From Henckelia pumila (Eukaryota; Streptophyta; Magnoliopsida; Lamiales; Gesneriaceae): DNA of 64,000 bases. The position numbers and the translations under genes are program-made. Under the pieces are notes generated by a model, which was not told the DNA's origin, did not search any database, and worked only from the letters and a program-made list of their open reading frames with translations. Within the stretch, counting starts at the first letter, position 1, and every line of letters begins with the position of its first letter. This document shows positions 51,615-63,668 of the stretch, one piece after another. The stretch lies in contig NC_133120.1 in assembly GCF_033568475.1 (NCBI RefSeq), positions 81,940,151 through 82,004,150 on the forward strand, in the 5' to 3' direction.

Positions 51615-54600
51615 TCAAGCTCTGAGTCGCCTTAAAGCCATATACGCAATTAATCTATACCCTACAAACATGATCAGCAGTATGCTAGCAGACACTGCAG
51701 GATGGATTTGGCCACGAATATCTTCGTCGATCAATTTACAGGTCGACGTATCTTGTCTTCCAGACGAGCAACTGAGGAACTTATAAATTCCCTCCCCATC
51801 CCCATATTGAACATAGATAAGAAGCCTGTAGCTGTAAAATGTAGTTGAAACATATTTTATCCATGACATCAAGGATGGCACTTTGTGCACATAATACCCT
51901 CCTGTCAGAACAAATGCCAGCATTGTGACAGTAACTACAGTTGAAGCTTTCTTGGAATCCATTATCAGCGCCCCTAGTGCCAGACCGAGCCCTTGCGAAA
52001 CGAGCACATAGCCGAGCAAGACTAGCACCGTCAGCAAAAAAGAAGAGAGCTCTGGTTTTAAGCCTGTCATCCAATATGCTATGCAGAGGAACAATGTGGG
52101 AAGGATCAACTCCATCGGCAAGTCTCCGGTGATTCGAGCCATGAAATAAGACAACAGCGTGTACATACCGGAGGCCCTTTCCTTCACGAAAATAGCTCGT
52201 TCTTGAGGGAAGGCGAACACCGCGTTGAAAGATGGGAAAACTCCCCAGAAGATGCTGAAGAAGAAGAGAAGGCCTAGACGGTCTTGGATGTCATGGTAAT
52301 CCGAATGCCACCACATGAAACCGGCTAGCAACGAAGCCGTGATCACTTGAAAAACGCGTAAAGAATTGAAAGTCTCATGCTTTCTCTCCTTGAGGTTTCT
52401 TTGGAGGAGAATGGTGAATTGATTGAACAGAGTTGAAAAATGGCTTGTCCAACCATAATGCTTGGTCGTGTGGTTCAATCTCTCCTTGGGGACCGCGCTC
52501 GGTGCATCCCTGCAAGCTAACTTGACCGTAGGAGCTAGCACACTATTGTAGGATTGTACGAGGGATTGTCTCACATTAGGCTTTTCTTTCTCGCTCGAAC
52601 CATCGAGCTGGTATACACCTGCACTCGCGAAAGCGGATTCGATCAGCACACATCCAAAACCGCAACCTCGTCTATGTATTAATCATCCCCATAACTTATA
52701 CACACAATTAACATAGAACTCGACATCGATCACATGTACACATAATAATTCCCATCCGTTTCTTAATTTCTTCTAAGAAGATTTCAGTACATTCCATGCA
52801 AAAGATAAAGGGTAAAACATAAAGTACTAAAGCAACTTAAATTAATAATGGTATTCTATGTACGGCTTGCACTATCCTTATGCTAACACGAATTCAACCG
52901 CTAACGTTACTATGGACGAATCAAGTTTCAACACATCTAAGCATGATTAGTTAAAGTTTAATTTAAAAGAATTGCTGTTGTGGGATAGAGTATTCAAGAT
53001 ATTTAAGATTTAGAAAATGATTAGTCAGTGGGAAAGTGAAGCTAACTAAAGCTATCCAATATTGGTGGTGGAAAGGTGAGAGTCCACTCAACATAATGCT
53101 TGCTGCTAATGGACTTGGTCCACCATTTCAATTTCTTTTACATATATTTAATCATTTTTTTAAAAAAAATGAAAAAAGAATAGGAAGAATTAAGTTTAGG
53201 AAAATGTTATATGCGGAATGAAAGTTACAAATTGCATTTGAAATTACAAAATTATCTTTACATTTTATTTGGAAAAAAATTTCAAAATTACATTTAGGAT
53301 AATTTTGTAATTTCAAATGTACTTTGTAACCCAATTTGTAATCTCATTTGTACATGTAGCATGCTTGGTTAGTTTATTTTGTAGGGGAAGGGGTTCTATA
53401 GCATCATAACACGTGGAGTTCTTCAGTTTCCAATTATGGGAAATGATGCATTTAGTGTGAATAATATAACAAAAAGAAAAAAAAATCATAAAAAGAAACA
53501 CTTTACCGAACTTTAAACGTCCGGAGAAGCTGATTAATGCAAATTTTTTAAGATTTCGAACATTCGACATCTAATTTATTAATATATAAATAAAACACAA
53601 TATTATGAGCTGCTCGCAAACCAACGCACTGAGTTGTTCAAGAGAAAGTTGTAATTTTTTGTTGAATATATATTTGTTTCTCGAAGTTTTAGTATTTTGA
53701 GTCGTAAAATTCCGATATTAATCCTCTATTTGTGTTTCTTTACAAATACAACACTCAAGTGACACATCAACACTCCCTCTAAAAATAACCAGTTAAAAAA
53801 ATTTAATAAAATAACTTACCAAAATTACGAAAATTTAAATATACTTGTGAGAAAATCACAATTTCCCCTTTTTTCGTATAAAAGTTGAAGCTTAGTGTTA
53901 ATCTCATTCATCTTGATCAAATATTCATTCATTTATGTAAAATGGAAATGTACGCAGGCAATAATATATAACTTGCACACTTTTCACAGTATAATTTTAT
54001 ATTCTCTCCCTCACGTATATTTAAATTTTTGTGTGTGTATATGTCGCACAAATTAAGAAAATTATTGGAAAAATAAATTTAAGGAAAAAAAATTCAATTT
54101 TACTCTCATTTAATTAAAGTCCAAAAAAAATTGTTGAAAGTAGTTAATATATTTAAGATAATTCGTAAAAATATATATATAAATTATACTAAACCTGAAA
54201 ACTAGAGATTAAATAATTGAAACAGATGAAAAAAAAAATACAATATTTATATTTAGGACGGTATTGGTTAGGTCAAAGGCTCAAAGCAGTGGAGCCCAAA
54301 TTCTGAGCATGATTTCAAGATGGTTCAATCAAACAAATTCCATTTTTATCTAACATCTAAATCATACCAAAGTAAATGGTCTGCCGATAATATAAAGTTC
54401 CACTATAAAGGTGAAAGCAAAACGTGCCCAACTCATTTATGCAAGTGCCGATTGGTACGATTAAAATTCTTTCTTCTTTTTTTTCCTTCCTCGGATGTTT
54501 ACATTTCTTCTTTTCTATATAATACCCAATTAAGAGTTTTTTGCCCCCCAACTACATGCAAATACTATACATGAGAAGAAATCTTGGGTATTTTAGGACT

Positions 54601-56500
54601 AATGATATTCATCTATGTTGGTTCAATGGCCAGTACTAGAAGGACTTCGATTATTCTGAACAAGTGTCTAGGTGTGAATTATTAAACATCATCTAAACGT
54701 GTGAGGATAAAAAAATGGAATTTAAAATAAAATAAAATAAAAGAATAAGAATAAGGAAAACTACATATTTGGTCAAAAAAAAGTTTGTTTTTTTAGATTT
54801 TGGTCCACTACGTATATTATCACATATCCACATTTTATTCTGGTCCTTATTTGTTGTTTTTTTTGGTAATTCTAATATTTTTTTTCCAATGTGATGTTGA
54901 TAGTATCACAAATGAAACGTTAAAATATGTAATATCAAATCAACACTCCTAAAAAAAATCAAATTGTTAAAAATCAAAAAATATGAGACTAAAATTGATA
55001 AACATAAAAAACCATAATAAAAAAAATATATATATAGACCTAACTAAAAATACGTACACTTTTCCCAAAATGATAAAGTAGATTTGAGAATCCAATACAA
55101 GCAAAATAGTGCGTGTGGCGCAAAGTGTTTTATGCTTAAAGAAGAAATAATATACACTCCCTAAAAAGTATATACAGTAGAGAGCGAAGTCCACTATAGT
55201 TCAAAAGCTACGGGACACGTGTTGCGTTGCAAGATAAATTCCTCCTCCTTTACCAAGTCAATTTCCCGACCAAACAATTATGGAAAGAGTGAATAATAAC
55301 AACCCATAAATTTTAAAACAAACGTTTTATTACACACTATTATTGTAAAATTCCATCCGATAAGGAATTAATTAATGTTTAGCCTATGCATGAGAGTTTT
55401 GTTTTATAATGTAATGCAAATATATGCATATCTCAATAAATAAAAACACATAATATTAAATTAAAGTAACCATGCGTACCATTAGCGAGATCGAGCATGA
55501 AATCAGCAGGATTCATGGGAAAGCACGGCGAAAACCCCACGCTCTCGAAATACCCCATCGCCTCGCTTCGTTTGCCGAAGTATATGCATCGCCCCTCCGA
55601 CAACACGATCAAATCATCGAACATCTGGTAGACCCGGCTCGACGGCTGGTGGAGAGACGTCACCACCGTCTTCCCCTTCGCCGCCAGCCCACCCAGCGTC
55701 GCAACCAGCCTAAACGCCGCCGTCGCGTCAAGCCCCGACGTGGGTTCGTCCAAGATCAACAGGCTCGGGTCTATCAACATCTCGTGAGCTATGCTCACTC
55801 TTTTCCTCTCCCCGCCGGAAATCCCGCGTACGAAACTGTTGCCTATGATGGTGTTCTCGCATTTCGACAGGCCCAGCTCGGCCATCACCGACTCTGCGAT
55901 CGAAAGCTTCTCTTCTTTGGGGACCGAACTCGGGAGCCTCAGTAGGGAGCAGAAAACGAGAGTTTCCCGAACCGTGAGGTGAGGGTACAACACGTCGTCT
56001 TGGGTGACGAAACCGGTTTTCTTGACAACGTCTTTCGTCAACTTCCGGTTATTGAAGAGCACCGTCCCCGTGAGGCCGTGCCCGTGGTGGAGCCGCCCGG
56101 CAAGCGCGTTCAGCAACGTCGACTTCCCGCTGCCGGAGGGGCCGAGAACGGCCAGGATCTTCCCCGGCGCCGCCACGCCCGTGACTCCGTTCAAGATGGT
56201 TCGTTCCAGATGAGGATTCTCCACGTCCGATGATGTCGCGGAAGCTCCTGCGGCAAACATGCTTCTAATGCTTGATTTCGTGTTGCTTTCATGCAGCTTT
56301 ATTTTGTACGAAACGTCCGCGAACTGCCAAAACAAAACACTCGATTATATAATGAATCCATATATGAACTTCCACTTATAATTGGAAAATGCATGCTTTC
56401 TTACTTTGAGGGTGATCGGGAAAGAAGATGGGAAGCTCTGAGAGTGTGTTGAATCCGAACACGAGCTTTCTCTTGCATTACTCGCAGAATCAGGCAGCAT
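51615..56500 (-). CDS. ABCG25: ABCG25-type half-size ABC transporter (ABA exporter family), 3 exons, 647 aa
   Basis: Exons 56405-56500, 55480-56323 and 51615-52618 join at GT-AG sites in phase to 647 codons plus a stop, close to the 662 aa of Arabidopsis ABCG25. The nucleotide-binding domain comes first (WBC/ABCG order). It shows Walker [10 protein letters not shown] (about residue 93), Q-loop TQDD, signature ISGGERKR (about 200), Walker [13 protein letters not shown] and H-loop SLHQPSS. Then [31 protein letters not shown] and the ABCG2-type membrane domain follow, with [42 protein letters not shown] and a C-terminal YMALRRLRA. This run of residues follows ABCG25, the plasma-membrane abscisic acid exporter, more closely than other ABCGs I know. 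Substrate remains an inference. The second intron is unusually long (2861 bp) and holds two MITEs. An upstream in-frame ATG at 56602 is less likely, as it would add a hydrophobic leader. Confidence 0.9.
53199..53368. mobile_element. MITE in the ABCG25-like intron
   Basis: This 170-bp imperfect palindrome (GAAATTACAAAATTATC / GATAATTTTGTAATTTC) ends in GTACATGTAGCATGC, as does the element at 24637-24817. It shares that element's AAAAAAATTTCA and GATAATTTTGTAATTT core. The flanks TAAGTTTA and TTAGTTTA are a near-matching target duplication. Confidence 0.7.
54754..55065. mobile_element. Fold-back MITE in the ABCG25-like intron
   Basis: The left arm starts AAGGAAAACTACATATTTGG and the right arm ends ACGTACACTTTTCCC. 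Complementary blocks such as TTTTTGGTAATT / AATTGTTAAAAATC and GATGTTGATAG lie around the centre. The design is like that of 49514-49826 ('ggtcctta' / 'tgagactaaa' arms). No convincing target duplication was found. Confidence 0.55.
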
Positions 56501-58371
56501 TGTGACTTTCTTTGAAATGGGAAATTTGTTTTTGAAGAAGGTGGCAAAAAAAAAAAGAAAGAGATATGCAAGTGGAATGAAGAGCCAACATCTCTGGTAC
56601 ATGGCTCTATTTATTTAGTCGTCCCCGCATCGAAGCGCAACATCATATTCGCAACGTGGCGTTAATCCTACAAAGCCAGGTGGATTCTTGCTTCGTCAGT
56701 GCTTGCGTCGAATTATATATATATCGACCATTCCCACAACTAATTTTAATTTCTCCCTTTTAATCATCTGCTTGTAATCATCGTTAATATAAGTTCTTAA
56801 ACTAACTATATAGCAGGAAGCATTTGGTAAAGACCATGACTCCAAAAAGAACCCTTTTTTTTTATCTCAAATATATATCTCACTTCATAGCAACAAAATT
56901 TTGTTTCAAATTTCATTTTGACATTTTCATGAAACTCCACGAACTCGGCCTTTCTAAACTAGTATTAATTATTATATACGTATAACGAATGGCTTTTGGA
57001 TTTGATGATATTTAAGGTTTATCAAAATGTGACAACCTTAATTTAATTAGTGGTGGTGGCTACAACCCCCCATTGAACTTGACCCCTCCACTAAGGATAT
57101 GACACCTCATTTTTGGCATGGAAGATCAATGAGCATAAAGTGGGCGTGTAGTTTCCATGTGCCCATTAGGGTACGTGGTAAAATTGGTCTGGGACTCCAC
57201 TAATTTGAAATGGGTAACCTAAGGGTTGTACGTATAGCATCATCTATTTTGGGACTGAGACCACTTAATTGGGATATTCTAAGTTTCACTCAATCTTTCC
57301 AGTAGTCAATACTTTGCCAAAGTTGACGTATAATGTCTTCTTTTTTCAAATTTTTTTTTTTATTTAATGCGTTGTTAAGTTACGTAGAAAGAGCGTATGC
57401 AGGTTCAGAGTGATTGGTTTTTGGCACTTTATATAACAAAATTCAATGTATATGTTCATATGCTGCTGTTTTTAGTAAACGAAGATTCAAAAGTTTCCCC
57501 CAGTGCTACTAGCCGCACTGAATTCAACGAATGATCATTAATATTGTGCAGTGCCAGGTGAAGTTGGTTTGCACCATTTACTGCTACTTTCTATCTTTGG
57601 TTAAACAAATTTAATAAATAAAAAAAAGCCCATAGGGAAATAAATAAATATATATGCATGCATGTATGTATGTATATTGTTACCAATTATATAATCATGC
57701 ATTGAACATATATATATCCCCGGGGACAGATTTCTGAATGATGATGGATGCTTTTGCCGTTTCTTTGTGAGGGAAATGGAAATTGTGGAGAATGCTTCGC
57801 ACTGTTTGCTGAGAAAAAGGTGTTCAAATGTGACACTTGTTTGGACGCGTGTCGCTTCTAAAGCTTCTCTCTGATCTAGGCCAGATTTCAGCCCTTCGCG
57901 TCTTGAAAGGAAAATTATATATTTTTTTCCTTACTTTTTTTCTCTTGTTATTGGTATCCGTTTATTCACAATTTTAGTCTATTAATTAATTAAATTTTTT
58001 TTATTTAAGTCCATTTCGATCGGATGTTATACGTACTAATAAAAGTGTTTCTCTATTTATTCCGATATCATTAGATTATGTGAGTCCTTCACATTTTAAT
58101 GTAAGTTGATGTATGTGTTGATGATTCAAAGACTCACATTTAACCACATCATAAAAGAAGAAATATCCAATGTGTAATATAAAATAATCCGCTGAGGTGA
58201 TGCGGGATATGATGACATAACAAGAAGAAATGACGATGAGTCTCTGAAAATTGTTGATATGATATATAACGATATTTAAAAACATATAATGATGTATCTA
58301 ATGACATGATAAAAATAAAGAACATATAAAGTGGCAGATAAAAAAAAATATAGATCATAGCATATAAGAGC
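56501..58371. other. Upstream region of the ABCG25-like gene
   Basis: The first few hundred bases are the probable 5' UTR/promoter of the minus-strand gene. I see no second gene. A short TATATATATAT tract lies at about 56715-56725 and simple ATGC/ATGT repeats at 57651-57676. Confidence 0.4.
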
Positions 58372-59090
58372 ATCTGCATCAGTTTTTCTAAAACAAAAAA
58401 TTACCTTAAAATTTAGAGTTTGCGCTAAAAAATCTTCTGCATCAGCTACATACCCAATAAATTAAAACCTCAGATTCATACTAGAACCACGATGATTCAA
58501 TTCAATAATAAATCATAAGCTACGCCAAGGATTCTCTGAGTAAGAACCATTGGATCATCACGTATCCCATGAATTAGATAGAATGACTAAAAAAAAGAAA
58601 AATCTTTTTTTAAACTATTTGAAATTCTTTTTGGAGTCCGTACCGAGGTCAAATATAATAAATATTTTGGCAACGAAGTCCAACATGCGTCCAACACATT
58701 GCTTGAGGATCCTAAATAAAAACTGGTACAAGTCGGGCTGATAACTTTAAATCAAGCGTTTGTTGGGAGGCAATCCAAACTTTTTAGTTTTTAGTCTTTA
58801 CTTTTGTTTATTTTCGTTTATTTTTGGTCTTATTTTTATTAATTATGTTTTCGTATGTTTTGGAATTATTTTTGATGATATTTTTCAGGAATTTGGAGCC
58901 TCTATTCGAACCAACGGCGCACCCGCGCTCGTCCTGAGGCCAAGACTTCTATTATATTTCGAACAAAAGGCGTGTCCGGCCCACACATCTGCGCGCCAGC
59001 CCCGCTCCTGAAGCTGTACCCAATAAATTTCCTAAATTTAGAATTTATAACAGTAAATCCGTAAATTTTGAGAATTAGATTCATTCTCTA
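58372..59090. mobile_element. MITE remnant interrupted by a retroelement fragment
   Basis: The outer parts begin GAGCATCTGCATCAG and resume after 59018 with TTTCCTAAATTTAGAATTT. ACCCAATAAAT occurs at both junctions (58453-58463 and 59019-59029), so the middle 0.56 kb looks inserted. The insert contains GCGTTTGTTGGGAGGCAATCC and a GC-rich GCGCACCCGCGCTCG block, phrases I associate with Athila/Tat-type Ty3/gypsy 3' ends. It is short and non-coding. Identification is tentative. Confidence 0.4.
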
Positions 59091-59319
59091 AATAATAAAA
59101 TATTATATCTCTCTTTTCCAACTCATTTCTCTTTCCACCCTCCCCTTCTTTTTTTTTGCTACTGCTTCTTCTTTCTCAAGCTTCAACCCTCGTTTCTTCT
59201 TCTTTTCTCAAATTTTTTTCACTCTTTTAACAACAAATCTATTGAAGATTTACGAGTGCCGACTCTTGGCCATTCTTGCAGCTTTGGGGCCGACTCAATT
59301 TTTTTCTCTGTTTAAAAAA

Positions 59320-59815
59320 AATGAAATTTTGTTTGGACAAATATTAATTAATTAAATATACGTGCTAGTAAGAGTAGTAGGCACATATAGTAAAACCATA
59401 ATTATTTAAATAAATTAAAATTTCGTTTGGACAAATATTAATTAATTAAATATATGTGTTATTAAGGTTAGTAGAATGCACACATAGTAAAACCATAATT
59501 TTTTTAAAAAAAATTGAAATTCCGTTTGCACAAATAATAATTAAACAGACGTGCTACTAAGGGTAATAAGATGCACATAGGGGTGGTTTTTCGGCAGACC
59601 GTACCAAAAATATTAGTATGAAAAAAAAATCATACCGATAACGAAATTCCGAAATTTTGATATGGAAAAAATCCATATTGATATCGTATAGATACCGAAA
59701 AAAAAATTCGGTATATCGAAAAAATGTCGGTATATCGAAAACAATTTTGGTACGATATGCCGATAATTCAGTATTTTGATAGCACTGGATGCACATATAG
59801 TAAATTTCACTTAAA
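59320..59815. repeat. About 95-bp tandem repeat, three units, third split by a MITE
   Basis: Each unit reads GAAATTTCGTTTGGACAAAT, ATTAATTAATTAAATATA, GTGCTA-TAAG-GTAGTAG, GCACATAGTAAAACCATAAT, with small differences. Units start near 59321, 59420 and 59515. The third unit is cut at TGCACATA, where the 210-bp MITE sits, and resumes at 59790. Confidence 0.82.
59580..59789. mobile_element. hAT-like MITE, TACCG-type, 8-bp target duplication
   Basis: TGCACATA flanks both sides (59572-59579 and 59790-59797). The left end GGGGTGGTTTTTCGG and the body rich in CGGTATATCGAAAA relate it to the element at 29884-30258. The right end is diverged. Frames on both strands are by-products of the repeats. Confidence 0.75.
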
Positions 59816-59840
59816 CCCCACCCAGAACTCAACTAAATTA

Positions 59841-60010
59841 ATAAAACTCGACCCAAATAAAAAAACTCAATCGAAACTCGACCCAAATATAAAAACTCAA
59901 CTCAAACTCGACTTAAATATAAAAGCTCAACTCAAACTCGACCAATATATAAAAGCTTAACTCAAACTCGACTCAAATATAAAAATTCTACTCAAACTCG
60001 ACTCAAATCA
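59841..60010. repeat. About 30-bp tandem repeat
   Basis: A unit of the form ACCCAAATATAAAAACTC + AACTCAAACTCG is repeated five to six times with point changes. It runs on directly after the split 95-bp array. The Lys/Leu-rich frame across it is an artefact. Confidence 0.85.
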
Positions 60011-61544
60011 TCCAAATTTGAGTCATTTTCAAGAACAGTTAGGTCATACAAAATTTTAGCAAAATTAACAAACTTCAATTCAATGCAACAAAAATTATTA
60101 ACAAAGATAATAGTAAAAAAAATATGGAGAGAGAGAAAAAAATCAATTAAAAAATAAATATATATTAAATTATAGAGAAACTGATGTATTGTGCAGTAAA
60201 AATTGGATATCTAAATTTAATAAAGTAGTTCTCCTTTCAAAAAAAATAAATTAGTTCTTTTACCTTAAATTTTAGATTTTGGATAAAGAATCTGTGAATG
60301 GTGTAAGTAATCTTCCGAACAAGCTAATTAGAATAATACACCCAAATTTTTCAGACACATCTGAAATTGCGTTAAAATCACCCGAAACCATCCATGGACC
60401 TTGTCTTAGGACAGTAATCAACAATTTTGTTTATACATCAATTTTGGATATTTTTTTCACTAATTCCGGTTACTCAATTTAAATTTTTTTTTTTAAAAAA
60501 TCTATAATATAAAATCCTAGCCCCGACAATCTTGGCTCTACCACTCAACACACCAACTCCAGCTCAGTTCACTCATTCTCTGTTAACAGTACGATCCAGC
60601 AGTTGATTTACATGCATACTCATCACAAAACTGCGTCCTGAAATATAATTCATGTACTAATTTCTACTTTCCCTGATCTCCACCCAAAGAACTATAATGA
60701 TAAAAAGGGTGAATTTTGCAACCGACAAGTGTGGTAAATGTTGAAAAAACAAATGGTTTTATTCCCACAAAAGGAACATGGACAACTTTTTGAAAGTTAG
60801 TGACGGAGTTGGAATAGTAACAAAAATTGTTGTGACTGTTGGGTATAATTACCTCAATAATATATTAAAAGGTGAGATTTATTAATATATATGTAGGTTC
60901 AGCGAAAAAATTATAAACTTTAAGTATATTGATGAATTTTCATTTTTAGACGTACTTTAGGATAATGCACGTACGTATAGTATCTCACTTAACAGAAAAA
61001 AATTATGAGCCCAGATATATTTAGATTGTTTGTGTTCTAAACTTTTTATATATATACGTTTCGGACATGCTAAGTATTCCACTTGACCATTTCATCGATC
61101 AATTCAACGTCATCTTATTTTCATCGATAAATGTCCATGCTTGTTGTGTTAACTAAAAATAAAAAAAGAACACACTTCGACTAAGATAGTGTTTTGTATA
61201 GTTTCTAGCAAGCACTTCTCAGATTTTTTTAACAAAATTAACAAAATTTTGAAAAGTTTGTTAAAAAAAAACTGAAAAATAATTCTTAAAAAATCTCCTC
61301 AACAGTACCTAAGTATGTTAAATTGCGCACACGCTAACTCCAAAACCGGACGAAGAGCATTTTGGGTTTGGGCCTTTGGGGTTATTATGAAAGGTAGGCC
61401 CGGTAGTTGTTTTTGGGGCCTTTTTTTTTTTTAAAATCATCTTTACAATTATGTGTTTTGGTGTATTTGTGTCCACTTTTCAAAAATCTTCTAAATTATT
61501 AAAGTTATATTATATATATATATTAAATTTTTATATGACTATAT
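60011..61544. other. Intergenic DNA without recognised genes
   Basis: The DNA is AT-rich with scattered homopolymer runs. I see no domain, inverted repeat or tandem array that I can support here. Confidence 0.4.
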
Positions 61545-61887
61545 TGTTGGTGTGTAATTGTCTAACATCAGCATCGGTTGGTTTTGGGAGTTATATATAG
61601 ATAAAAGATATCCTCCTTGAACTAGTTTTTGGGATTGAGTTATGTCAAAGTTCATGATCTTTAACATGGTATTAGAGCTCAGGTTTAACCTTTATCTATT
61701 GGACTGTCAAAAGTTAAGTCATCTGTTAATATCTTTACGCTCCAAATATTTATTCTTGGGCGTGAAAGGATGTGTTGGTGTGTCAGTAATATCACATCGG
61801 TTGGTGTAAAATTTATCAGAATTACATGATCCTTCCCCTTGAGCTGGATTTTAAATTGAGTTAGGTACAAATCCATCTTCTTTAACA
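61545..61887 (+). mobile_element. TRIM (terminal-repeat retrotransposon in miniature)
   Basis: The two terminal repeats are 61545-61666 and 61773-61887. Both begin TGTTGGTGTGT and end TCTTTAACA. The first is followed at once by TGGTATTAGAGCTCA (61667-61681), a primer-binding site fitting initiator-Met tRNA. The whole 343-bp element is flanked by TATAT on both sides (61540-61544 and 61888-61892). The inner region is about 106 bp and non-coding. The repeats have diverged strongly, so the insertion is old. It fits the TRIM class; I do not recognise the family. Confidence 0.88.
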
Positions 61888-61892
61888 TATAT

Positions 61893-63193
61893 CACTCTTA
61901 ATAATATAACGAAAACTATCATGTTTAAATAACTATTACAACTGTACAAATACGTAACGTACGTGTTCATTATGATATTACACAATGTCACAATCTATAA
62001 TTTTTCACAAGTCGGATCAAATATTCATCTCACAAAATACTAATGAGATATTGATCCAAGTGAAAATCCAAATATATAATATATCAGCCAGTATTGGATC
62101 CTAGCATAGATCTAAATCCTTTGCTATTGATCTGGCTTTCCGTTACCGTGCGTGTCTTGCTGATGATCGAGCGGCGCATCAGTTATCTCGTAGATCAGCA
62201 TGTGTATTTGTCATATTTAATTAATTATTTCTTGTTTTCATAATATTAAGTATTAATTTTTTTTATCCGTTAAATTTCACCTACTGGGTACTTTGTCTCT
62301 AATTGGTTAAACTACTTCATTCGAGTCGACTTGGTCTCTTCTGACTGATTTCTTGCTTAATGGAAAACTTCCTTTTAATAATCCATTATTTGGTCCTTTA
62401 CAAAAAAATTACCTTTTACTTTATATGATAATTTTGGACCTGTGTTATAATTAATTTAACAAGTTGTTCGTTACATACATGATACAACCCACCCAAAACT
62501 TATTGGTGATCTCATTTATCTAAATATCTACGTATTACGTATGAATGAACGATTACTAATATATCATAAATTAAGGAGAGTGAGAGAGACAAAAACACAT
62601 ACTAATCAAGAATAAAAATTGCGAAATGGCCGCCGGCCGGCTCTTTATTAATTATTTTATTTAGCATGTGTGTGTAAGACAAATTCTTTAGGGACATTTA
62701 GGAAATTTCAAGCTATATTTTAGATCACTATTATTCTTTCAAAAGGATATGGGAGAGGAGGGGGAGTGTTTTCCAAAATATGATTATACACATACATCAC
62801 TATTATTTTAAAATTTTACATAAACATTGAATCAATGTACAATATTATCTTGAGCCAAGTACTACTATTATTCAATACACGTTTGAGAGTAAAATTGTGT
62901 GGTTAGCACCACATCATTTGGAGAAGTACGCTACACAACACCCCCAACCATTTAATTAATGTACAAATACACAATTATGAAGCATATCCACATCGTTGCT
63001 ACTTCCCCGCGTCAACTATTCATTAATCCACATGCATTCATTTCATCTATTTTCTATGTATCCTTTTCATATACTTACATTTGGGGCCGTTTTGTTATTT
63101 TATCTTTCACTCCCATTCACCAAATTTCAAGCTTTTTTAAAAAAAATTATTATTATCTTTTAACTGTCTATATATATGTATATATTATATATA
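61893..63193. other. Intergenic DNA without recognised genes
   Basis: There are only short frames without domains. A GC-rich GGCCGCCGGCCGG palindrome stands alone at about 62628-62640. Nothing else is supported. Confidence 0.4.
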
Positions 63194-63588
63194 CTAGTAA
63201 ACATGGCACACGCATGCGTGTGCAACGAAAAATTTTCAGATCACTTTATTATTTTATTTTTCTGATTTTTTTGTACTTTTGCTTAAAATGTTATTGGGAA
63301 ACAAATCAGATGAAAAAAGAAATGTAGAAGCCAAATAAAAAATATGATGAAAATTGAAAAGTCGAGATGATTGAAGTTAATGTATTATAAAAAATAAGTT
63401 TTTTATTTTATTTTATGTGAAAGTGGAGTTAGTGGGAGGTTTTTTAGTGGGGATCGTGGGTAAGAAGGGTAATTATTATGAAATTATGTAATAATATAAG
63501 AAGAAAAGGAGGGGCAAAAATGGAACAAAAAACGGTATCCACATGAAGGGTTTCTTTAAGTGCATCAAATATTATAATATAGTATAGA
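63194..63588 (-). mobile_element. Short non-autonomous Helitron just upstream of a gene
   Basis: On the minus strand it starts TCTATACTATATTATAAT and ends with the perfect 18-bp palindrome GCACACGCATGCGTGTGC, then CATGTTTA and CTAG. The flanking bases are A (63193) and T (63589), the expected Helitron target. It is 395 bp and non-coding. It shares its start with the element at 36977-37359. Its edge is 80 bp from the next start codon, so it lies in that gene's promoter or leader. Confidence 0.88.
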
Positions 63589-63668
63589 TATTCCCACAAA
63601 TATAAAAAAAAAAAAAAACAGAACCAAAAAGATAGATTCTCACTGCCTCCTCTTCCCAAGAGCTATCT

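Noticed and set aside
55472-56233. Long plus-strand frames (up to 157 codons)
   Set aside because: They are antisense shadows of the GC-rich ATP-binding exon of the ABCG25-like gene.
59724-59960. Lys/Leu-repeat protein frame
   Set aside because: It crosses the MITE edge and a 30-bp tandem repeat, with no coding signal.
59841-60010. Repeat array with similar units, considered as a CRISPR-like array
   Set aside because: The units are directly tandem without unique spacers and the DNA is plant nuclear.
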